Assembly: GCA_002110485.1 (NCBI GenBank)
Contig: MOWL01000067.1
Coordinates: 1,178,001 to 1,242,000, forward strand
DNA length: 64,000 nucleotides
Reading direction: 5' to 3'
From: Emergomyces orientalis
Lineage: Eukaryota > Ascomycota > Eurotiomycetes > Onygenales > Ajellomycetaceae
The notes under the pieces are model-generated. The model was not told where the DNA came from. It worked only from the letters and a program-made list of their open reading frames with translations, and ran no database searches. Position numbers and translations under genes: made by a program. The first letter of the stretch is position 1. Each line of letters begins with the position of its first letter. Shown here piece by piece: positions 1 through 11,459 of the stretch.

Positions 1-695
1 AAGCAAAGAAGAGAAAAAAAATTAACCGCCACCAGTGTAAGTTTGTTATCGTGGTCGGTTATGTGAATATTTATGTATCTATCAGTGATCGTTTTGTAGA
101 GTTCGTGAAGAGGGCGCCAGAAAATTGTAACAAAATCCAGTTTTGCATTTTCTGCTTTTGGGATCGTGGCAACAAGAAAATGATGATGAGAAAAGAAGGA
201 AAATGGAGAAATGACAATACAATGACATTGGATGATGAAATTATGGGGAGATGTGAGTAAGTTTACATCTTGTTGAAGATTGGGAGGGATGAAAGGAGAC
301 ATAGATGGAAATATGGTAGTGGTGTGGTGTGGCGTTCATGGGGCGTAGCTTAATGTGTGTAGATGTGGGACACGAACGTCGAAAGGACTGTACGTTTGTT
401 ACGTATGTAGGTCGATTCACAAACCCAAGCCGTCGAAGCGGAATCAAAATGAAGAAAAGATCGTCAAATATTCCGACAAACTTTTTTCCTCCTTTCGCCA
501 GGGGCCACCGTCGCGAAGAAACCAAAACCATGGAAGGCTTGAAAACGCTGGTACACCCTGGATATGAAAATCTGGTTCGTGCAGTTCAAATATTCGGGCG
601 AAACAAATGGTCCACACAATACATTGTATCAAGCATCAAATTAAATCAATATATTTTTTATACACATGACTAATTTTGCTTTTCTTATTCAAGCC
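1..695. other. Intergenic / 3' flank, no supported gene
   Basis: Several short overlapping open frames occur on both strands, but none resembles a known domain and none has a coherent exon structure. The stretch lies downstream of the minus-strand Kch1-type gene, so part of it is likely its 3' untranslated region. I see nothing else here. Confidence 0.5.
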
Positions 696-2610
696 TCAAA
701 ATCCACCGTACGGCGATTGATCCTGCGGCGGTGCGGTGCCTGATCGCTGTGGCCATGGCCGGTTAGGGGCAGCGGATCGGTTACCATACTCATTGGAAGG
801 AGAAGTAGTTGATGGGCGGGTAAAGTTCCGAAACGGAGGTGGGCGAGGTGCCATTCCACTTGGGGGAGGGCGTGGGGCGGGGCTGCGTGGGGCGGGGTTC
901 CGGGCCCCGGCACCTGCCGGGAAGGCCTGGTATCCGCCGCCAGTCGGAGTAAGGAGTGGTGAGTATGATCGGGAAGGTGGTGAGGTTTGCGAACGGTTAA
1001 CGGGAGGAGGGTAGTCGCCAATCGCTGGCATGGGGGGTGGGAAGGGGAATTGTTGGTTGATCCCTGAAGCGTCCGGCGCTGGCGATCGGTGGTCGTGGAG
1101 CCTTGAACCTGCCATGAGTGACGGTGGTGTTCCTTGCCTGTCGATGGGTGGTAGGCGCGGAGAGCCCTGATTATACCCTTGGTCATTGCTATAACTAAAT
1201 CCTGCGGCGTTGTTCACCAAAGGTAGGTTGTCATCTGAGGTGCGGGAACCGCGGGTGCTGCTGTGCATAGTCTCATCATCATAATTGGACCAGTTGAATT
1301 CTGGCAGGCTTGGTTGGCGCCGAGAGATGGGGCCCGGTGTTGTAGAATAGGAATGTTGCGTCGCGAGAGTGGTCTGCCGTGATAAACCTGGCATTTCTGG
1401 GAGTTCATCTGAATTGTGCTGGCGCAAACTAGGCAGCGTGGGTTGACGCTGAGGGGCGGGGCCTCGAATTGAAGAGCTAGAATATGGTGGAAGCGTCGAA
1501 ACAGTTGTCTGCCGTGATAGAGCTGGCATCTCTGGAAGGTCGTCCGAACTTGGTTGGCGGAAACTAGGCAGGGTGGGTTGCCGTTTGACGGTACCAATTC
1601 CAAGTTCAGGGTCAGAAGGTCCACGGTCCTGTAGCACGACGTCCTTAGCCAGTACCTTATCGACTTTCTCCTTGACGATTCTCTCAAATCGCCTGTTGAT
1701 CTTGCGGCGACAATAGGCAGTAAGGGATCCGTCCTCGCTGGGGATATGATGCCACAGAAAGAGAAGGTATAGGATGCACGAGACGGCGAGACTGAGGATG
1801 GAGACCACCCAAATCACAAGAGTGAATAACATAGCTGACAGAATCACAGCTTGCCGCTTATCCCTGTCGGCCAGTGCTCCAACATTGTTAAAAAATTGAG
1901 AAACGGCAGAGGTGCCTTCCGGCGGTGCGTGTTCCCCCTGAAGAATCAAATCTGATTCCATCACAGAATAAAGAATCGACCCATTGATAAATTGGCGAGG
2001 GCCCTCTGCGAAAATCGTTCGCATCCACGCTTCAAAATTGTAGTAGGTGAAAAGGGCAACATAATCAGCGCCTTTCTTGCTCTTGGTAAGCTCGTAGAAC
2101 ACCAGAAAACGACGCCAGCCTTGACCCTTTTCCCCTAGGCGGATACTTTGAATTCTGACCGCCAGAGGGTCGAGATAACTCTGTGCGACCCCTCCTTGTT
2201 TTATAACACGGACCGCACGAATCCATCGGTATATAAGGAAAACGAAAGACAGCATAATACATCCGGCGAATATCCATTTTGAAATGTAACGGGGGATTAA
2301 TTGTTCTGCCTCAGTCGACCATCGATTGAAAGCGATCAAGTTGACAGCGGTGAAGGTGTCGACGCCATACACGGCGATTGATATGATAACGGAAATCCAA
2401 AGGATAAAATAAGAAAATTGCGTAAAACAGGTAGTCGACTTGAAGTCTTGAAGATTCTATTGGCGTATGGCGGTTAGTGAAAAGACAGATTTAAAAAATA
2501 AGAAAAAGCACACAACTAGGTTCCAAAATGCTTACAATGTATTCCCATTTTTGTTCTGCTCGCATATGTCCCCAGTATTCTTCCTTTCTGCCAGATGTAC
2601 AGCAGCCCAT
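696..2610 (-). CDS. kch1: Kch1-type low-affinity potassium transport membrane protein
   Basis: Two exons: 2610-2536 and 2456-696 (611 aa), with a 79-nt GTAAGC..AATAG intron. The long frame opens at a GTG, so the true start is the upstream exon. That exon begins MGCC, a likely lipid-modified N terminus, and splices cleanly into the conserved NLQDFKSTTCF segment. Hydrophobic segments follow at about residues 40-65 and 85-105, then a conserved cytosolic block containing SYLDPLAVRIQS, and two more hydrophobic segments near residues 230-262. The second half is Ser/Pro/Arg-rich with internal repeats. In yeast, Kch1/Kch2 (Prm6) are plasma-membrane proteins that support K+ influx during calcium signalling. 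Family assignment is strong from the N-terminal half; the tail is poorly conserved and only inferred to be regulatory. Confidence 0.85.
1310..1585 (-). repeat. Coding tandem repeat in Kch1 tail
   Basis: The tail carries two full copies of a roughly 44-residue unit and a partial third. Each opens with RQPTLPS or RQPSLPE (full-length residues about 317, 362 and 405). The two full copies share a LPEMPxLSRQTT core. Spacing is 45 then 43 residues, so copies have diverged by small indels. Confidence 0.75.
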
Positions 2611-4106
2611 TGTCTGCGACGATTCCTAGATTCTCTTACAGCTCGTTTTGATGTGTTTAAAAATCGATAGTGACCTGGTTCAACCAAGTTTCTGGAGCGG
2701 TTATATACTAAGAGTACACGGTAATATTTTCGAAAGGATGGCGACCAAAGAGAAGAGGGGGGGGTGATCGGGTTCGGTCCAGCCGGCCGGGGAGAGGATT
2801 AAAAAACGTATGAAAAAAAAAAGGCAATCAAGGCGGATTTATCGTGGTTTTGAAAGGGTGTAAATGAGCGTGAAGTGGTATTCGAAATGTAATACGCAAG
2901 TAGAATTCAATACCTATCTCAACGATAGGCGCTGAAGAGGAGGTAGTGCAAGCAGCAGGCGTCACATCGCACTCGAAAGATAACGGTGAAAATAGCGACG
3001 ATACATGCGGTCGTGAGGGTATGAAAACACAGATGGGAGCGACGACAGAATCCGGCAAAAGAGTGATGCTCTGTGTCGAGAGCGGCACAAGATTAGCGCG
3101 GATGAGAGAAAGAAGATGTTTGTAAAGGAACGGATGGACGATTTTTGTCCAGTGCAGCCGCTGGAGAGGGGGTTGCGGTTTAGCTGTGTGTCGAACCCGT
3201 CGATGGTGAAGAGTTGGAGAATTGGTGAATAACGGGCGAGTGGGCGAGAGTGGATGTTGGTGGGTGATGTGGGCAAGGGGGGTAGTGTGCCTGGGCGCCA
3301 AGACAAAGGGGAAGTGGGTGCAACCCCTTGGAGCGGCGTTCAACAACGTCAGATCGTGGCAACTTGGAATCTTGGGAGTTCACCCAACGGACAGCGGAAC
3401 AGAAACAGTAACAGCCAACAGAACAGCATGCACCCGACGCAGGGAGAAAAGCAGTGTTGTGGAGTGGGTAAGATGAGGAGGAGGAGGAGTAGGAGTAGTA
3501 GTTGAGGAATAAAGAAAGGTGACAACGAATTAAAATGGGCAAAGAGCAGACGAATGAATGGATGAGTAAGAGGTGAATAATACCTAGTAACTTACTCCGT
3601 AGTTAGTGCTCTTTCCCCTCTTTCTACTCTTTCTACCCTTTCTACTCTGGTTGTCCTCTTGCGCTGAAACTGGCTCCCTTTGAAGGTTGCTTCCTGCACA
3701 GCCAATCAGAGGCCTTTATATCAACGGCGCTAACTGTTTCCGAAACAAGTGCTCACCCTGTCGAGATCAGGAAGTGACCCCTGAAGGTGCTAGGCCTAAT
3801 TGGGTATGGATTCAGGTACCGCGGCCGTATACGGTTAGCGTGTAGCGCTTGCACTCCACAAATCTTGGAGCGAATTGGGATTTCCCTGTTGCAGGGTCAG
3901 CCTCGAGTATCCTCGTCGTGAGTTGCCGAGGTTTTTCTTGTTCTCTATCGATTCAGTACATTCAGTACAGTCTTTTGTCTCTTGGGTTGTGGGCTAACGG
4001 TTGATATACAACATACATACCTAGATATGCATATACTCTGTCCCTGATAAGGGACTCAGGAAGGTTCCCAATGTTGCTCAATTTGTAGAGGATAGCAATG
4101 CAATAG

Positions 4107-4135
<29 letters not shown>
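4107..4135. repeat. (TA)n microsatellite
   Basis: Uninterrupted alternating TA run of about 29 bases in a gene-poor tract. Confidence 0.95.
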
Positions 4136-4140
<5 letters not shown>

Positions 4141-5916
4141 CAATTAAAAACATGAATGGAAACTCGATAACAAAAAACGCTGTTATGAAAAATTATAGAT
4201 AACGGACGGGCGATAATTGTGTTGTTTATATGACATCAGCTTTTAAGTTCTGCAGCAGGTGACTTTATATCTACCATAGACCTGCAGATTGGAACGAAAA
4301 AAAAGAAGCAGCCGAAATAGAGATAGAAAAGAAGAGAAAGAGGCTCTGCACAGTGAAAATTTAGAACGTCTAGACGCATCGATGTATCTTTTTCGCCATG
4401 TATTTTGTTAATAATAAAAATATAGTATCCTCTCAGATAGTTGGATTTCTTCCCTGTACACTGTCTATTCTTGTTCACACAACAATGACGGTGTACGTAG
4501 ATTGTGTTAGATATTCGGATTTTGATTCTGATTTTAACTCTTCACAACCCGAACCCGGTCGATTTTCCTCTCACGAACCTTGACCTCCGAACCATTTCCT
4601 TACAAGTTACCACGCAGCTATTTATGATGCTTATTTCCCACGAATGTCCCTTAGCCCTCTGAGGTTCTAATCTCAGCTTGGATCCTTACCACAGGACCCT
4701 AGCTAGGTTGTTTTCATTCATAAAGTTATGTATGGGTCCATCGAAACACCGAAACACAAGGAGCTGGGAAAAGAAACATCTATCTCCCAAAACTATTGAC
4801 CAATAGTGCTGGCCCGATGTCAAAATGAGAGCCTTGATCATATGTGTGGGGATATTTTCCGTATTATTTATTCTCGTCCATTTATTCTCTCCGAGTCAGC
4901 CCTCGACTATGAACCGCTTCCAGGATTCTCATTCCCCCCTCTTCGTTTTTGAAGCAAAAAAGAAAGCGACAGAGCCAGGTTCCCCCATCATTAAATTTTA
5001 TGGCTCGATCTTTAAAGCCGAAGGAAGTTATTTTTCGCAAAAAAACAAAAACCCTCTCGCCCATTGAGTTCAGCCCCCATTGAATTCATGAGGTGATCAT
5101 CCAGCCGTCCAGGGCTTAACTACTCCGTAAACCCTTGGGAATTCTTCTCTGGGCCCGGATCGACAGGTTGTGGGCCGTTCTAACGCTATTTTCTTCGTTC
5201 TTTTTTTTTGGCTAATGTCGGATCCTTCCAAGGTTCCCAGAGTTGCCCTTGGCATCGAAGCATTTCCGTGGATGGCATGTTGTGCTTCGTGTCATTCTCC
5301 CCTCGTTCTTCTGTTATCTTCTGCTGCTTCCACGGCGAATGGCAAACACAAAATAAATAAATAAAAAGAAGAAGAAGAAAAGAAGAAAATGACACCACAA
5401 GGTTCCTACTTTCCAGTATGGTCATTTAGTTATTATAGAAAACCAAAAATTTATTATTACTAGTATGTTTCAGCAAGTTAAAGCATGGTCCTCGTTTCAT
5501 ATGTCGTTACAGTATTGCCCTACAGCGTACTGAGATGCATAGCATCCCAGGGCCTACGGCAGCACAGACGTTTGAGGTTAGGATACAAGATGCCAAAAAA
5601 GCAGTTCATTGCAAATTTTTTATTATTTTATGCCTCTGGTTATTCTATTTCCATGCTCGGACGAGTGCCTGGCTGCTAGAGAAAACCGTTCATGCCTTTG
5701 ATATTAAATAAAGGATCGCTTATCATCATCTTTGGAGAGAATGGAGATCTGATTCGATTGGCTCGTCTTGTATCCTATCCTATCTGTACCTTGAAGATAA
5801 CTACCTACACTGGCAGCATAAATATATTGATATATATATTTTTATCTTACCACAAAGGAGGAAGAGGAGGTAAGTATGGGAAGAGTAGATGTAGATGACA
5901 AGAAGTTGAAGAAGAT

Positions 5917-5950
5917 GAAGAAGAAGAAGAAGAAGAAGAAGAAGAAGAAA
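5917..5950. repeat. (GAA)n microsatellite
   Basis: Run of GAA triplets on the plus strand with looser purine-rich flanks (5901-5916). It produces a spurious poly-Phe/Leu frame on the minus strand. Confidence 0.95.
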
Positions 5951-7090
5951 ACGGGGTAAAACTGAGAACGCAACACATTCAATATGCTGAGAAGCATCTC
6001 TAGATTTTGAGGGCAAATCAACGAATAGCAGGTGGCAATAATCTTAACTTTGAAGGGAAAACAGAGAGTAGAAAAAATGACATTTATATGGCATATTAGC
6101 TTGGTCTCGCATGACATGAGCCCTGCTTGAGTGCAGGTATTATATACAACTAATCTGCATACTGTGAAGACTGTTATATTTGAAACACTTTCAGCGTACC
6201 TCATTCATTATCACTTGAAAACTGATACCGTCTGAGAACATTGATAAATTTGCTACAATGAAGGAAAGCAATATGACTGAAAGGGGAAAATAAGAAATAA
6301 GCTAGCATAGAAATGATATTCTACAATTCGTTGTCATTGTGATGTTTGTAGTATTTTTGGTGTTTTAAAGTGGAGATGATAAACAATCAGCTCTATACAA
6401 TGTTGCAGGATTGCAATATTAAAGCATTGATTGACCTGAAGAATTAAATGAATTAAGATATCTTAGACTGCGCCTCACAAAATTAAGGGATTATAAAGAA
6501 GAAGAAGAAAGTTTCCGCATGTCTATTTTCCCTCTTTTTTCCATACCCCAGCTAACAACCTCTGCACCACCACAGAGCGTTCTCGAACCGGTGGAATGGA
6601 GGGGGTAAAGAGTATTAATAATATTGGCCCCCACCCATCGGGGTGGGCTGGTGATTCCACCTTGAAAAAGTGAGGGTGTCAGGAACCTTGACGCAGGGCA
6701 GAAAATGTCCTTGTAAGGGAAAGATAAGAGAGGGTCTATTATTACAACTGTATCCGTATTACGACTCAATATCTCACGGGACGGGCCTTATTCACGCTTA
6801 TTGGCACAGGGTTCTCAGCCACGGACAGTTCTGGGGGGAGGTATTTCCGAGTGTAACGAAGAACCTCGCTAGTTTGTCAAAATATCCTAGGAATGCTAAA
6901 TGACAGGCAGTTTGAAACAATAATAAGGAAAAAGTATGTATTCAACGTCTATCCTGTTAAGTCTAATTCATAAAGAATAAAATATATGCATAGGAAGAAA
7001 GCAAGAAAAAATTCGCTTCAAAAACAGAAAGAAAGTAGAAGGAAAAAAGAAAACAAAAAAACGGCACATGGAGAAGAAACGGGTATCAAA

Positions 7091-8809
7091 TCATAGAGCA
7101 ATCGAGTTTTCCGACACAGATTGCTTCGGAAGAGAAGGAAGTCTATACATCCAGAGCAACACCGCTGTCGCGCCAAAGAGACTAGAAGCCACCACCCAGG
7201 GCAACCCAACCCAGCCTTCTCCCATGCCCAACCCCCAGTTAAAAAAGAACGTCACTGTTGGACTGGCAATTGTCACACCAATGCTCTGTAAAATTTCTAT
7301 CGCCGTGTACAATCGTGCGGTCTGATCCCTATGTACCATGGTTGTGGCTAAAGACCGTGTAATAAACACAAATCCGATACCAAACGTCTGCACTATGAGT
7401 CCGGCGATGAAAAGAGATATTGAGGGTGAGATGCCCATGATAAATGTTCCGATGAGGAGGAGGATAACGCTCCCTTTGGCAAGAGTCAAGTCCTTTTGCC
7501 GGAAATGTATACCTTGTCGAGATGTCAGGTACCAGGACGCGAGCGGGAGTAAAACGAGGAATAGGAATACGGTAAGTATTGATTTGAAGGAGTTTAAGAA
7601 ATTCGCATTCGCGAGGGTCCAGTGATAGCGTTTAGATATGTATTGTATGAGGAGCCATGATGTGCCTCGGCTCAATCTGTAGACGAGGAATGTGGAGAGG
7701 AGAAACATGAGGTGTTTATCGTGGAGGATGAAGCTGAACTGGGATCCCATCCGCCTGATTTCTGAGAGGAAACGTGATCTTTTGACAAATGATCGACTAC
7801 AGGCCCGTGGTTGCTCAGGCCGGAAATAATTAGGCTCCGCTTCTATAGGTGATGAGATAGGAAGTTCATGCGCGTGCTCTTTCTCCGATGCAAATGTCCC
7901 TTTTGTTTCTGGTAATAGCACTGCTGGAAGTATTCCAATAATGGTAAGGCCCCATCCTATTACCATCGGAATCCAGGGATTATACTTCATGAGCCACGAG
8001 GTAAACAGCGAAGAAATAAAGTCGGCCATCATTATTGCGACGCCAAATTTGAAGAAAAGAGCAGCCCTATCGTATCGATATGTTAGAGACATAATTCCAC
8101 AGTATATATTAATAATTGCAAAACCAGACCTTTGGGACTCGACGGTAACATCCGCCATCATCGTCCATACCATTGTGCTAGCAACAGCAAAACCACCTCC
8201 AAATATCCACGCTAATGTTGATAACCAAACCATGCGTAATGGAAAGCTATCCGACGCGTACAATATTACACCAGTAACAACCATGTTCAAGATAAAGCCG
8301 GGTATGCAAATGCAAAATATAGGTTTCCGGCCGTACTTATCTGCTAATAAGCCATATGGTATCGAAAGAAGGACCCCTATTACACAGTTATTATATAGAA
8401 TATATCTCCCACGGAAACAAATAAACCTACCAGATAAGGCGTCAAAAAGCTCTCCAAACCCTTTTACAATTGCGACCTCGCCCTGTATCTCCTTATTCTT
8501 ACATAGTTCTTCGGGAATAAATCCATTTTTCCCTATTATTGTCGGGTCATGCTCTTCGTAGTAGTGTAGGCAAGTTATCGACTCGAAAATGCGCGTCATG
8601 GGAGCAGCGAGCATGGACCCGCCAGTCTCAAAGGCAAGCACAATAGCGAAAAGAGCGATGGTGAGTCGCATGCGAAGTTTCCGCTGGGCGCTGCTGAGCG
8701 CATCGGAGTGCCCGCTTGAAGCAACCGACGACTGTTCGAACGAAGGGGACTTTGGTAAGAACGGGACATCTTCAACATCGTCACCAAAGCTGTTTTGTTG
8801 GGGTAGCAT
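7091..8809 (-). CDS. MFS transporter (12-TM type)
   Basis: Three exons: 8809-8431, 8376-8130 and 8066-7091, giving 533 aa. ATG at 8809. Intron 1 (8430-8377, GTAGGT..ATAG) joins DALSG to VLLSIPYG; intron 2 (8129-8067) joins ESQR to AALFFKFG. Both joins restore family motifs: the loop 2-3 signature G-x-LADKYGRK and the QRA segment before TM6. An N-terminal cytosolic tail of about 45 residues precedes TM1; a long central loop with PETKG lies between the two six-helix halves. The substrate cannot be read from sequence. Both introns are multiples of three and stop-free, so unspliced RNA is still open. Similar fungal MFS proteins often neighbour metabolite genes, but none is seen here. Confidence 0.85.
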   Translation of the reverse strand: MLPQQNSFGDDVEDVPFLPKSPSFEQSSVASSGHSDALSSAQRKLRMRLTIALFAIVLAFETGGSMLAAPMTRIFESITCLHYYEEHDPTIIGKNGFIPEELCKNKEIQGEVAIVKGFGELFDALSGRFICFRGRYILYNNCVIGVLLSIPYGLLADKYGRKPIFCICIPGFILNMVVTGVILYASDSFPLRMVWLSTLAWIFGGGFAVASTMVWTMMADVTVESQRSGFAIINIYCGIMSLTYRYDRAALFFKFGVAIMMADFISSLFTSWLMKYNPWIPMVIGWGLTIIGILPAVLLPETKGTFASEKEHAHELPISSPIEAEPNYFRPEQPRACSRSFVKRSRFLSEIRRMGSQFSFILHDKHLMFLLSTFLVYRLSRGTSWLLIQYISKRYHWTLANANFLNSFKSILTVFLFLVLLPLASWYLTSRQGIHFRQKDLTLAKGSVILLLIGTFIMGISPSISLFIAGLIVQTFGIGFVFITRSLATTMVHRDQTARLYTAIEILQSIGVTIASPTVTFFFNWGLGMGEGWVGLPWVVASSLFGATAVLLWMYRLPSLPKQSVSENSIAL

Positions 8810-9849
8810 ATTGAGGTGGCTGTTGCCCAGAAAACCGAAAACCTCTTACTGTTCAAGATCGAATTAAACCTGGCATGCTAGAGAGACATTGCTGAAAAGG
8901 GAGTTGGCTCTAGCGAAGATTTAAAGATGTAACAATCGACCGAGACAAAATTTATTTCCCTTTCACGAGATTTTCGGCTTGGGGATCATTCACCACATCA
9001 AGTAGTTGATACGGGTCTGAAATGTCCCGCTTGGGCAGTGTCGATGGTGGGTGCGTCAGCACCTGCCGTGTGTCAGGACTCAGCCTGGACAGTCGCACCA
9101 GTGTTGTAAGTGATTGGACCCAAACAGCAGTTCTTGAACACTGGTCACAGCGATCAGCCAGATACAGGAGGAGGACTGCCATATTATTGGCGAGTTGACA
9201 AATAATAGCAAGCCCATTGTTTGGTATCTGTTATTTTTTCTTCTTTTTTTTGTATTTCAAGGAAGCTCTGGCTGGCTGAACTTCGTGGGTGGTTTGCCTG
9301 TGCGGCAAGCGAAAAGAAAATTTGTGGATCAACAGATCTGCCACCCCTGAATAAACGTCAGAAGTGGCCCGCCGGTAAGGTTTCCAGCGCATGAGAGGCA
9401 GAGGAGAATTGATCCAGAAGCGAGGCGCTATGATCGGTATTATTATTAAGCCTGAGATCCTATCTTGCAGCGATTTTGGTGGTGTGGGGCGCAGGGCCAA
9501 GGACAAGCTTCGAAGAGCAAAACCAACCCCAACTCTGTTCCGCCTACCAGCCCCTTGTTAATCTGCAGCAAGAACACCACAAAATGTTGTTGGATGGAAC
9601 TTTTGCTTCGCCCTTGTCAAACTTTTCCATAGAGCCGCCGCCTTAAAATTCGCAGGCAGGCGGAAGCCCTCCTGCCCCTTGCCAGCTATCATCCGCAACT
9701 GAGGTACGCATGCTGTTTGTTGGCCTCATCCGAGATCTGACTCAGCAATTAGTCATTATCCAGCAACAACTTCCGGGCTACCCATCAATATCGAATGTAC
9801 TAACTTACCAAATAATTGGTCTCAATCCCGCTTTCATGGACCCGCCGTT
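8810..9849. other. MFS upstream flank, no supported gene
   Basis: Promoter side of the MFS gene. A 76-codon ATG frame (9182-8952, minus) and a 3'-poly-Lys frame (9506-9231, minus) exist but match nothing I recognise. Confidence 0.4.
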
Positions 9850-11430
9850 ACGTCCAAATGGCCGGGACGGGCAAGATCACTGAGGACTCATACTCCTCCG
9901 TCCTTTGCCTCTTTGGTGGCGGCCCGAGCGGCTCAACGACCCTTTTCCGGCCTCGAATTCGGATTCGATCAACAATCCCGCCTCCGGAATGGGAGCTTCC
10001 GGGCAGTTGGAACTGACCCCTTGAATCCAACCCAAGGAAACAAAGTGGCTAAGCTGGCCCCCTTGGGACTTGATCTTGTCCCGCCGAGTCCCAATTTGGA
10101 CCTTTTGCGCGCTCAGCTCAGCATCCTTGGCCTGCAGAGTCTTTTAAAGCTGTGGAGCTTTGCTCTCAGTGGATTAGGGCCTCGCACTTGGCGAGGGTTT
10201 ACCGCACCCTCTTTGGCGTTACTGAGAGCAATCCTGGCCTTCTGCAGGTCCTCCTCCAGACTCTTGATCCATTGAGTGAACCGAACTTTGTCTGTGACGT
10301 TATCACGATACCCTCTCTCTCGAGCTTGCACTTTTGCGCGAAGCCTCTCGATCTGTTGCCTGGTCAAATCGTCCGTCGGAGCCTGACTGACTTGGCGCAG
10401 TTTCTGCGTTAGGTGGTTGATGTGTGCTTGATGTTCAACCACTTTTGCATTAGCGTCCGCGAGCGCAGTCAAAGCTGCCTGCTACCCTTTGACCTTTGTG
10501 CGCAGTTGCTGATATTCTGCATCAAAAGCTTGGCCTGCGGACTGGAGATGGTCAATATACTGCTTGTATTCGATATCTTTCTTAAACAAAGCTATCTGGC
10601 ACTGCGCGATCAGGCCTTCTTTCACTCGCCGTTCCTGCTCCTGAAACTAGGGATGCTCGAGCCCCATCTTCTGCAGCAGTCCCTTGACTTGGACGAGTTC
10701 CGTACTGAAGACTTCCTCTCGAGTAGCAGAGCTGACCAAATGCTGCTGAAGTTGCGCGAGCTTAGCACCAGTGACTGCTGTTTGAGTCTGGGCGTCATGA
10801 AAGTCTGTAGCCTTGGTCGTTGCCTGCCTAAGTAGGTATGGTAGTTTATTATTGAGAATTTGCTGCATGAGCTCTAGACATACCTTGCGGGTTGAGGAGC
10901 TGACGCCACCCACATTGCACTGCTCAGCGACCTTCTCAAAATCGAGGAGGTATATGTAGTGGCTCGGCTCCGTCGTGATGTCGCCCGCAAGGACTCTGAG
11001 AGCCTTGTACCTGTCTTCCGCAATCTCCGCTCGCATTGCTTCTTGTCTCAGCTTATCTCGCACCAACTGGAGGGAGGAAGTTAATTTGAGCGTGTCTTGC
11101 TTTTTAACAGTGTTTGCCAGCTTCTCGGTAAGGTACTCGCGTCGTGAGCACTCCTGTGAGCTCACAAGCCGCATATCCTCGTGGCCCTTCAAGAGTTTGG
11201 CGAGTACTCGGTCCTTACTCCGGAGTTTTCCCTCCAGAGCCCTGATCTTTGACCTGGGGTCGAGGGTCAAACATTCAAGTTCCCTATTTCGGCCGTTTAA
11301 CTGGTCAATTATTGAAGTGCGCTGGCTGACGCTAATTCGGCTCCCAGCTGTTCCATCCCCTCTGGGGGGTTCACATCGTTTGCCTTCTTGGCCTTCTTCG
11401 GCGCTGGGCTCTCCGGGACCTTCATCGTTA
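9850..11430 (-). pseudogene. Degenerate coiled-coil protein gene
   Basis: Read on the minus strand, a run of fragments forms one long heptad-rich, Gln/Lys/Arg/Glu-rich protein. It starts near an ATG at 11424 (MKVPESPAPKKAKKA), changes frame near 11315, continues through 11270-10647, meets a TAG at 10647-10649, resumes in the same frame, meets a second TAG near 10481, and continues to about 10113. A further fragment in another frame (10030-9848) ends with a basic KRQRTEEYESS segment. Both stops are TAG followed by otherwise open coiled-coil sequence and are one transition from CAG. I do not recognise the family. It could be a retroelement gag-like protein, or the C-terminal part of a membrane protein whose fragments lie at 11500-12490. 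Confidence 0.4.
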
Positions 11431-11459
11431 TCAGGCTGGCTTTTCGGACAATGACATAG

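Larger units (their letters stand above)
2611..7090. other. Long gene-poor tract
   Basis: About 4.5 kb without a gene I can support. The first kilobase is the promoter and 5' leader side of the Kch1-type gene. Frames at 2828-3542 (minus) and 4825-5067 (plus) are short, low-complexity or lack homology and splice context. Microsatellites lie at 4107-4135 and 5917-5950. The portion 5900-6500 is AT-rich. Confidence 0.5.

Noticed and set aside
2828..3542. Overlapping minus-strand frames of 114-172 codons upstream of kch1
   Set aside because: Low-complexity Ser/His/Pro/Leu composition, competing frames of similar length, and no motif; likely promoter and 5' leader.
4825..5067. 80-codon plus-strand frame with hydrophobic start
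   Set aside because: Hydrophobic start resembles a signal peptide, but the remainder is low-complexity and nothing supports expression.
8952..9182. 76-codon ATG frame on the minus strand
   Set aside because: True ATG and stop, but no homology, no splice context and length expected by chance.
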